From assembly GCA_021769885.1 (NCBI GenBank), contig JAETSA010000003.1, forward strand, positions 1 to 64,000: a stretch of 64,000 nt of DNA, read 5' to 3'. How positions within the stretch are numbered: position 1 is the first letter of the stretch; each line of letters begins with the position of its first letter. Source of the stretch: Bacillota bacterium. GTDB lineage: Bacteria > Bacillota > Clostridia > Oscillospirales > Acutalibacteraceae. The position numbers and the translations under genes were made by a program. Under the pieces are notes generated by a model, which saw nothing but the letters and a program-made list of their open reading frames with translations, was not told the DNA's origin and did not search any database. Below are positions 7,500 through 14,732 of the stretch, piece by piece.

Positions 7500-7796
7500 C
7501 ATATCGAGGATCTGCGCCTTCGGTCTTGCGCCGACAGATTGGTTCACAATCTTGCCGTCCTGCATCACGACCAGCATCGGAATGCTCGCCACACCAAACG
7601 CCTGTGCCAGCTCCGGCTCTTGATCCACATTTATCTTTCCGACAAGGTACTGCGGGTTTTCCTCTGCGATTTCATCCACTAAGGGAGATACCATACGGCA
7701 CGGGCCGCACCAGTCGGCGTAGAAGTCGAGAAGCACGGGCTTATCGCTGTTTTGAACAACTCCGAAATTGTTTTTATTTACACTGAGAACTGACAT
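7488..7796 (-). CDS. trxA: Thioredoxin
   Basis: This 102-residue protein has the full thioredoxin fold with active site DWCGPC (cysteines 30 and 33) and the conserved cis-proline segment ASIPMLVV. It reduces protein disulfides in the cytoplasm using electrons from thioredoxin reductase, which is not encoded in this window. The gene stands alone. A TATAAT-like promoter lies about 30-45 bases upstream (7830-7840 on the minus strand) and GAAAGGAAA precedes the ATG. Its 3' end overlaps the convergent Crp/Fnr gene. With the neighbouring reductase-rhodanese and regulator it forms a small thiol-redox neighbourhood. Confidence 0.96.
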   Translation of the reverse strand: MSVLSVNKNNFGVVQNSDKPVLLDFYADWCGPCRMVSPLVDEIAEENPQYLVGKINVDQEPELAQAFGVASIPMLVVMQDGKIVNQSVGARPKAQILDMLEG

Positions 7797-8270
7797 GATT
7801 TATCATTTCCTTTCTTTTGTTTGTGATTATATTATACTCTGATTTTACTTTTCTTTCAGTGACACGGTCACATTTTTTCTTTGCAAGTCTGCTGCGCCAT
7901 CACGCGCATCAAGCAGTATATATACAGACAATAGTGAAGGTAAGCATCACGCTGTAAAGTCCAACGGCAAATGATGCCGCTGTTATATCCATAAGTATAC
8001 AGCAGAAATTTTTATTATACCACAATTTCATTGTGCAAAGCACAATGGGCGGCGTAGCCGCAGGGCGTTAGCCCAAATTGATGATACAATGTTCTCCGAA
8101 GCTCTTGAAATCTATGATTTCTTAGAGTTAGAGATTCGTGAGGTTATTATACCGTGACATAGTCACAGTTTCTCTATACACAGCAAAGAACGGCACCGCA
8201 GTCAAGACGGTTGACGCCTCGCCATACGATTCTCTTCTCGCCTTCTCCCCTCCCTCGGACAACGGTTGCA

Positions 8271-8305
8271 AAAAAGCAGACGTCCTGAAAACTGTCTGCT
8301 TTTTA
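8271..8305 (+). terminator. Rho-independent terminator
   Basis: AAAAAGCAGAC pairs with GTCTGCTTTTT around a 12-base loop. The flanking A and T runs make it bidirectional. Confidence 0.7.
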
Positions 8306-8550
8306 TTTGTGAGGTATGAAAAATGTATCTTTAACGCGTGCGTTTACGTTAAAAAAAAGCAGAAAGCCCCGCACGCAAATAGCATACCGAGACTTTCGAT
8401 TGCCTGTGGGGTACGAAAAGATGTTTTTGCGTTTTTAACGAAGAGAGTTGAACGCTTGCGCCGGGGCACTCCCGATTTACCGCATTTCGAGTCAAGTGTC
8501 AAAAAACGAACTTGGCGGAATTTAACGGAAGATAAAACACCTTAACCGAA

Positions 8551-8583
8551 CCCCCGCGCTCCCCGTGATTGCGGGCTTTTTTG
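8551..8583 (+). terminator. Rho-independent terminator
   Basis: CCCGC and GCGGG form a short GC stem followed by CTTTTTTGC. It would insulate the defence operon from transcription on its left. Confidence 0.6.
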
Positions 8584-8863
8584 CACCTGAAATCTGCGAA
8601 AGTACCGCCATTATTTAAGTCGCGGACTTTTCTCATTATATAGCAGTTCTAATCAAAATCCAATGAAAATGATTAGAACTCCGCATAGAAATGCCCCTTT
8701 TCTGGCCTGAAAATCACCCGTTTGGCAGTGCATCACAGAGACGGTGTTACGCCGCACAACACCAAAAGTCGTGTGCTATTAGGAAAGAGAAGAATGAATA
8801 AAGCGATTTTATTATAAACTTTGAGCAATGTAATAAATTCTGCTGAGAACACACGATTATTTA

Positions 8864-8892
8864 TTGAAAAGACCGTCGAATTATGATATAAT
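8864..8892 (+). promoter_or_regulatory. Promoter of the DISARM operon
   Basis: TTGAAA (8864-8869) and TATAAT (8887-8892) are 17 bases apart, about 50 bases before the HTH gene. No other strong promoter is seen until the end of the operon near 23.1 kb. Confidence 0.8.
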
Positions 8893-8943
8893 ATATTTGT
8901 ACAATAATGGAAGACTTGAATTTAGATTGAATGAGGTGCTGAA

Positions 8944-9144
8944 ATGCCTGTAGATTATAAAAAGCTTTGGATTCTTCTGATTGAAAAGGGAATTACTAAA
9001 CCGCAGCTCCGTAAAGCGGCGGACATATCTCCATCCACATTTACGAAACTAAATAAAAACGAGTTGGTGTCTATGGAAGTGCTGGTCCGGATCTGCAAGG
9101 TACTGGACTGTGATTTTGGAGATATTGTGGAAGTAGTGAGATAA
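8944..9144 (+). CDS. Small XRE/Cro-C1 type HTH regulator
   Basis: This 66-residue protein consists of little more than a Cro/C1-type helix-turn-helix (about residues 15-60; KPQLRKAADISPSTFTKLNKN, then VLVRICKVLDCDFGDIVEV). It resembles the small controller proteins that often precede restriction-modification and DISARM genes and probably regulates the operon from its own promoter. A GAGGTG site precedes the ATG. The cytosine methyltransferase follows 26 bases downstream on the same strand. The sequence shows no second domain or ligand pocket. Confidence 0.88.
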   Translation: MPVDYKKLWILLIEKGITKPQLRKAADISPSTFTKLNKNELVSMEVLVRICKVLDCDFGDIVEVVR

Positions 9145-9170
9145 ACTCGTTTTCAGAGAAGGATTTGTTT

Positions 9171-10466
9171 ATGTGTATTGAAAAAAGTAACACTGTAGAA
9201 CAAACTTATAACTTTATAGATTTGTTTGCAGGAGCGGGCGGTTTGTCAGAGGGATTTTTACAGGCCGGTTTTAAACCAATAGCGCATGTTGAGATGAATA
9301 AATTCGCTGCAAAAACACTTGAAACAAGAAGCGCTTATTATTATCTAAAAGGTATCAATAATCTTAGTTTGTATAAAAAGTATTTATCTGGAACAATTAG
9401 CCGAGAAAATTTTATGAAGCAGATCCCTGCTTCAATAACTAAAACTATAATTAATGAAATAATGTCGGATGAAACTTTACCTGCTATTTTTAAAACCATT
9501 GATGGAATAATGAAAATCAGAGGTATTGCTAAGATAGATGTTATTGTTGGTGGCCCCCCATGTCAAGCATACTCACTTGTCGGAAGGGCGCAAAGCAGCC
9601 ATATGGAAATACCTATGGAAGAAGATCCACGTAATTACTTGTACAAACTTTATGCACGGTTTTTAAAACGCTACCAGCCTCGGATGTTCGTTTTTGAAAA
9701 TGTTACAGGAATAGAATCTGCCAATGGCGGAGTAACTTGGAAAAATATTCAGAAATACTTGAAACGTGTCGGATATGAAATTGAGTGTAGAGAGCAGAAT
9801 GCTCATACATTTGGCGTTCTCCAAAACAGACGTCGAATGATTATTGTAGGTTGGCTTAAAAAAAGTGGATTGAAATATCCGGATTTTTTGGAAATCAAAA
9901 CTGATGCCATTGTTAATGACCTCTTTTACGATTTGCCTAAGTTGCATCCAGGAGAGAGTTCTAATAAATATGCAAAATCAAAAGCAAGAAATTACGTGAT
10001 TGAATCGGGAATCAGGACAAAAGATGATGTGCTAACGCTCCATAATTGCCGGCCGAATTTAGAACGAGATATAAAGATATACAGGCGTGCAGTTGAACTA
10101 TGGAACGATGGTCATAAACGATTAAATTATAATGATCTGCCGGAAGAACTCAAGACCCATAAAAACAGGCACTCTTTTACGGATAGATTTAAGGTGGTTG
10201 AAGGTGACGAATCATGTTGTCACACTATATTGGCGCATCTATCAAAGGATGGGCACTATTTTATTCATCCCGATATTGAGCAAAATAGATCCATTACTGT
10301 TCGTGAAGCAGCGCGAATACAGTCTTTCCCCGACAGTTATTTCTTTGAAGGGCCACGTACTGCGCAATTTGTGCAGATAGGGAATGCTGTGCCACCAATT
10401 ATGGCGAAAGGAATTGCAATGGGAATCTTTGAGCAGTTGTACAAGGGTGATCTTAATGGAAAGTAA
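9171..10466 (+). CDS. DNA (cytosine-5-) methyltransferase, DrmMII-like
   Basis: The 431-residue protein shows all core C5-methyltransferase motifs. Motif I is DLFAGAGGLSEGF near residue 16, the catalytic PCQ loop is GGPPCQAYS near 127, and ENV is near 175. QNRRRMIIVGW is motif VIII, RSITVREAARIQSFPDSY is motif IX, and QIGNAVPPIMAKGIA is motif X. A variable target-recognition region lies around residues 250-340. An insert of about 60 residues between motifs I and IV is long for the family. It would methylate cytosine to mark self DNA. I prefer ATG 9171, with AGAAGG eight bases upstream, over an upstream TTG at 9165. Its end overlaps the SNF2 gene by 11 bases, showing tight coupling. Class 2 DISARM loci carry a cytosine methylase of this kind. 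Confidence 0.93.
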   Translation: MCIEKSNTVEQTYNFIDLFAGAGGLSEGFLQAGFKPIAHVEMNKFAAKTLETRSAYYYLKGINNLSLYKKYLSGTISRENFMKQIPASITKTIINEIMSDETLPAIFKTIDGIMKIRGIAKIDVIVGGPPCQAYSLVGRAQSSHMEIPMEEDPRNYLYKLYARFLKRYQPRMFVFENVTGIESANGGVTWKNIQKYLKRVGYEIECREQNAHTFGVLQNRRRMIIVGWLKKSGLKYPDFLEIKTDAIVNDLFYDLPKLHPGESSNKYAKSKARNYVIESGIRTKDDVLTLHNCRPNLERDIKIYRRAVELWNDGHKRLNYNDLPEELKTHKNRHSFTDRFKVVEGDESCCHTILAHLSKDGHYFIHPDIEQNRSITVREAARIQSFPDSYFFEGPRTAQFVQIGNAVPPIMAKGIAMGIFEQLYKGDLNGK

Positions 10467-13074
10467 CTTGATACTTCAGCAATTTAGTAGATATAAAAAA
10501 ATGCAGCTTAAAACATCGCCGTTTCACTTCCTTTTAGATGCAAACATAGAATTGAATCCTCATCAAATTAATGCTTTTTGTGCGGCTATCCAAGCAGTCA
10601 AAACGGGCGGTATTATATTAGCTGATGAAGTTGGACTAGGAAAAACTATAGAAGCTGGACTTGTATTAAAGTATGTCCTTGATTCTGGAGCAAAACGTGT
10701 TCTAATTGCTCTTCCGGTATCTTTGCGGAAACAGTGGGAGTTAGAGTTAGAGGAAAAATTTGATCTCGAATGTACCATTCTCGATAGATTTACAGTGGAA
10801 AAAGAAAGTCATGCATGGCAAGAAAGGCTTACAGATAATAGAATTACAAGAATAATACTTACTTCGTATGACTATTCTTCTAAATTAATTAGGAGATTTC
10901 CTGAGGTTAAGTGGGACTTTATTATTATAGATGAAGCGCATAATCTAAGAAATGTATTTCATGGGACCAAAAGAGCGAAAAATCTTTATGAATTATCAAA
11001 AGGAATTCCGAAAATTCTTTTGACCGCTACACCACTTCAAAATTCATTGACAGATCTTCATGGATTGGTGTCTTTTATAGATTATAGGATTTTTGGAGCG
11101 GAGAGGGTTTTTAATAAACGGTATATTGAAGGTCAGGATTATTCTGATTTAAAGCAAGAATTATCGCCGGTTCTATATAGAACACTGCGTAAGGATGTAG
11201 CAAAATATATGAGTTTTAAGAAGAGAACTTGCAAAACCGTAGATTTTGCTCTTTCGCCTGATGAAATAGAACTTTACCAACGTGTAAATGACTTCTTGAA
11301 GAGAGAAATTTTATATTCTATCCCTACATCTAACCGAGCGTTGATAATTCTAGTCATAAGAAAGTTGCTTGCCTCTTCAAGTTTTGCATTAATAGAAACT
11401 TTTGAAATTTTGAAAAAGAGACTGGAGACTCTATATGCTGGCAGCAAATCTGCAAGTGCGCAGGAGGGCTTTGATCTTTTTTGGAGTTTTGTTGAAGATG
11501 AGATCGATGAATCAGGTTTTGAAGAGACGGAGGATGAAGAAACAACTATACAAAAGAGGTTTATTCAAGCTGAATTAGATGAAGTAAATACGATTATTGA
11601 TGTCGCTAAGCGAATAAAAACAAATGCGAAAGTGACAGCACTTAAGTCTGCTATACAAATAGCTTTTGAGCATCACGTTTCGCATGGACTTCCAGAAAAA
11701 GTTGTTATTTTTACAGAGTCGAAGCGTACACAGAAATACATAGCTTCTGAGCTTCGAAACAATGGGTTTGAAGATGAAGACATAATTCTTTTTAACGGCG
11801 ACTTTGACGACGTTATGACAAAAGAAATATATAGGGCGTGGCAGGTTAAAAATTTTGGTAAAATCAATTACGGTCGAAGTGTGGAATATAAACACGCTAT
11901 TGTGGACTATTTTAAAAATAATGCAAAGATTCTGATTTGCACAGATGCTGGTTCGGAAGGATTGAATCTTCAGTTTTGCAATACTGTTATAAATTATGAT
12001 CTGCCGTGGAACCCAATGAAAATTGAGCAGAGAATCGGACGCTGCCATCGTTATGGACAGGAACATGACGTTGTTGCAATAAATCTGTTAAATATGCAAA
12101 ACGCTGCTGATCAACGTGTTTATGATATTTTATCAAAAAAATTCACATTGTTTGAAGGCGTCTTTGGTGCATCAGATATCGCTCTTGGAGCATTAGAATC
12201 TGGCACAAGCTTTGAGAAAATGGTACTGGAAATTTACCAAACTTGCAACACGACAGCGGAGTTTCAAAAAGCTTTTGATAAATTGGACCGGAAATTAAAT
12301 GCTAAAAGAGATAAAAAAGCAAGACAACTTCGTACCATTCTTCTAACAGAGAGTAGTGCTGCAAAAGAACAATCTCTCCATTTCACAAAACAACAGATTG
12401 ATAAATATTTATATGAAGTTGAATATTGGGATAAATTTGATGATCCCGAAGTAGACGGGAATCTCTATTATTGGAAAGTCGATCATTGGGGAATGGATGT
12501 TTTAGGCTCACATGGTACTCTTTTTATCGGAGCATTTTGTGATTCGTCAAAATTTTTGTTTCCAATATTACTTTTATGTGATGAAAATGGAAATTACATA
12601 GATTTTGATGAGGCGGAACTTGTACAAGCACTTGAGCAAATAGATGATATGAATGTGCGGTATTTTTCTCCGTCTGAATCGGAAATGAAGCTATATCAGC
12701 AAGTGTACGACAATTTAACCACTGAGATGGTAAAAAAATATCAGAAACAGACAGAACCAATAAAGGCATACAACAGGCAGAAAATTGAAAACTGGGAACG
12801 TATTCAGATGGAACAGCTGGTTGCGACCTACCAGGAAATGAATGCTGAAATTTCTGCTATGAAAGAGCAGGAACGAGCATCGGATAATTTTTATGAGAAA
12901 ATAGACATACGGAAAAAGATTACAGAGAAATCCAATGCTCTTGAAAAGTTCCAAGAATCATTTCATGAGAAAGGTACTGGGTTCAAGATCGAAGGAGAGC
13001 GGGAAATCTCAGAATTTGAAAAACAGTTTGACATTAAACCGATTTTGTTAGTTAATATCGTACTGAAGTTTTAG
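10456..13074 (+). CDS. drmD: SNF2-family helicase, DrmD-like
   Basis: This 872-residue protein has the two RecA lobes of SWI2/SNF2 ATPases. Walker A is DEVGLGKTIEAG near residue 57, Walker B is IIIDEAHNL near 157, motif III is LTATPLQN, and motif VI is EQRIGRCHRYGQ near 523. A charged, coiled-coil-like C-terminal extension follows (about 740-860). Class 1 DISARM uses an SNF2 protein (DrmD) as accessory factor, and this gene's place in the operon fits that role in translocating along or remodelling incoming DNA. The ATG at 10456 overlaps the methyltransferase stop, and a longer upstream start would overlap that gene further. No nuclease motif is evident. The mod gene follows 11 bases downstream. 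Confidence 0.9.
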   Translation: MESNLILQQFSRYKKMQLKTSPFHFLLDANIELNPHQINAFCAAIQAVKTGGIILADEVGLGKTIEAGLVLKYVLDSGAKRVLIALPVSLRKQWELELEEKFDLECTILDRFTVEKESHAWQERLTDNRITRIILTSYDYSSKLIRRFPEVKWDFIIIDEAHNLRNVFHGTKRAKNLYELSKGIPKILLTATPLQNSLTDLHGLVSFIDYRIFGAERVFNKRYIEGQDYSDLKQELSPVLYRTLRKDVAKYMSFKKRTCKTVDFALSPDEIELYQRVNDFLKREILYSIPTSNRALIILVIRKLLASSSFALIETFEILKKRLETLYAGSKSASAQEGFDLFWSFVEDEIDESGFEETEDEETTIQKRFIQAELDEVNTIIDVAKRIKTNAKVTALKSAIQIAFEHHVSHGLPEKVVIFTESKRTQKYIASELRNNGFEDEDIILFNGDFDDVMTKEIYRAWQVKNFGKINYGRSVEYKHAIVDYFKNNAKILICTDAGSEGLNLQFCNTVINYDLPWNPMKIEQRIGRCHRYGQEHDVVAINLLNMQNAADQRVYDILSKKFTLFEGVFGASDIALGALESGTSFEKMVLEIYQTCNTTAEFQKAFDKLDRKLNAKRDKKARQLRTILLTESSAAKEQSLHFTKQQIDKYLYEVEYWDKFDDPEVDGNLYYWKVDHWGMDVLGSHGTLFIGAFCDSSKFLFPILLLCDENGNYIDFDEAELVQALEQIDDMNVRYFSPSESEMKLYQQVYDNLTTEMVKKYQKQTEPIKAYNRQKIENWERIQMEQLVATYQEMNAEISAMKEQERASDNFYEKIDIRKKITEKSNALEKFQESFHEKGTGFKIEGEREISEFEKQFDIKPILLVNIVLKF

Positions 13075-13085
13075 GAGAGAGCATT

Positions 13086-14732
13086 ATGCAGAAAACAGGA
13101 AAACTTGAGTTAACATGGGTTGGTAAATATGATGAACCATCTGTGGAGCCGAGAATATTGCTGGAAGATAAAAGTAAATCATATGGTGATCCAACCAGTG
13201 AAAATATGTTGATTCACGGAGATAATCTGATTGCTTTGCAGGCGCTACAACAGGATTTTGCCGGAAAAGTCAAGTGCATATATATTGATCCACCATTTAA
13301 TACGGGGGCTAGAATAAATGCCTCTGGGACCACAATTGGATATGATGATGGAATTGAACATTCTACTTGGCTTAATATGATGTATAAAAGGCTAATCTTA
13401 TTATCAAATTTACTTTCGGAAAACGGAAGTATATATGTCCATATCGATAATAGAGAGCAAGCTTATTTGAAAGTTATTATGGATGAAATATTTGGCCGCA
13501 ATAATTTTATCCAAATGATTTCTGTAAAACGAGCATCACCTGCAGGATTTAAAGTAATTAATCCAGGGCCACTTACAGTTACAGATTATATTCTATTGTA
13601 TGCAAAAGATAAATCTCAAATGGAATACTTTCCTCAAAGAATACCTGTTGACTATGATGAAAATTATAATCTTATTATTGAAAATCCACAAGATCCAGCA
13701 GAACTATGGAGGTTTAGAAAACTTGTAGATATGCTTTATGAAAAGCATGGATTTTCTAGCTGGAAAGATGCAAGAAAAGAATGGGGAAGTAATTGGAAAA
13801 AAGTTCGTAATAGTCTTCTTGGAGATTTAGCGCTTGAGTATTGTGACTATATAGTATCGGTCCGCGACCCTCATAAGCCGTCCGCACTTATAAAAGAAAA
13901 AATGAAGGAGTCAAAATATAATGATAATAAAGTCATAGTAATAGATCGAACAAATTACTCTCCGATTTATATATATCAAGGAGGGTCATTGTCATTTTAT
14001 AAGGATAAATTACGGAATATTGATGGGCAGTTAGTGCCGACGGAATTACTTACGGATTTTTGGTCGGATATAAATTTTGCTGGTATGGCAAAAGAAGGTG
14101 GCGTACAATTTAAAAATAGTAAGAAGCCAGAGATGTTATTGCGTCGAATTTTAGAACTGTCCACAAGGCCAGGCGATTTGGTTTTGGATTCATTTTTGGG
14201 AAGCGGAACGACAGTAGCCGTTGCTCAAAAAATGAAGCGCCATTGGATCGGAATTGAGATGGCAGAACATTGTTATACTCATTGTAAGCCTAGATTAGAT
14301 ATGGTTATAGATGGATCAGATCAAAGTGGAATAAGCAAAAATGTTGGATGGCAAGGAGGTGGCGGGTATCACTTCTATGAACTCGCCCCCAGTTTGCTTG
14401 TCAAAAATGATAAAATACCGATTTATCAGATAAATCCTACCTATACGTTTGAGATGCTCTGTGAAGCTATTTGTAAAATCGAAGGATTTCGATATAAACC
14501 AAAAGATGTTTTCCACGGATACTCTTCTGAAAGGCATTTCATCCATGTTACAACAGAATTCATAAATGCCGGATACATAAAATCGCTGTCCGCGCGGCTT
14601 GCCGAAGGTCAGTCTCTTCTGATTTATGGAACAAAAATACAGTCGGATATGGTTTTGCCTGACAATATTGAGGTTAAGAAAATTCCGAAAGATCTTCTGG
14701 AAAAATGCGATTTTGAAAGCGAGGTACAATAA
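13086..14732 (+). CDS. Type III Mod-like DNA methyltransferase (adenine N6 or cytosine N4)
   Basis: The 548-residue protein has the beta-class order of amino-methyltransferases. The catalytic motif DPPFNTG is near residue 68, and the SAM-binding DSFLGSGTT is near 369. A long target-recognition region lies between, and an additional C-terminal domain of about 150 residues follows. This is the layout of type III Mod subunits and related adenine methylases. DPPF in place of the more usual DPPY is a common variant. It probably methylates the target for self-protection and would give Res its sequence specificity. It takes the position of DrmMI in class 1 DISARM, although canonical DrmMI is usually of another methylase subfamily (inference from memory). 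A GGAGAG site precedes the start. The res gene begins on the base after its stop. Confidence 0.88.
   Translation: MQKTGKLELTWVGKYDEPSVEPRILLEDKSKSYGDPTSENMLIHGDNLIALQALQQDFAGKVKCIYIDPPFNTGARINASGTTIGYDDGIEHSTWLNMMYKRLILLSNLLSENGSIYVHIDNREQAYLKVIMDEIFGRNNFIQMISVKRASPAGFKVINPGPLTVTDYILLYAKDKSQMEYFPQRIPVDYDENYNLIIENPQDPAELWRFRKLVDMLYEKHGFSSWKDARKEWGSNWKKVRNSLLGDLALEYCDYIVSVRDPHKPSALIKEKMKESKYNDNKVIVIDRTNYSPIYIYQGGSLSFYKDKLRNIDGQLVPTELLTDFWSDINFAGMAKEGGVQFKNSKKPEMLLRRILELSTRPGDLVLDSFLGSGTTVAVAQKMKRHWIGIEMAEHCYTHCKPRLDMVIDGSDQSGISKNVGWQGGGGYHFYELAPSLLVKNDKIPIYQINPTYTFEMLCEAICKIEGFRYKPKDVFHGYSSERHFIHVTTEFINAGYIKSLSARLAEGQSLLIYGTKIQSDMVLPDNIEVKKIPKDLLEKCDFESEVQ

Larger units (their letters stand above)
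7797..8863. other. Long gene-free spacer before the defence island
   Basis: I see no credible gene in about 1 kb. The stretch contains repeat-like fragments (8035-8100, with TTGTGCAAAGCACAA and TGATACAATGTTCTCC), two terminators and low-complexity AT-rich DNA from about 8580 on. Base composition shifts to AT-rich here, marking the left edge of the acquired island at roughly 8.6 kb. Confidence 0.6.

Noticed and set aside
8138-8545. Open frame of 135 codons in the spacer before the defence island
   Set aside because: It reads through a terminator hairpin (8271-8305), has no ribosome binding site and shows composition of repeat DNA.
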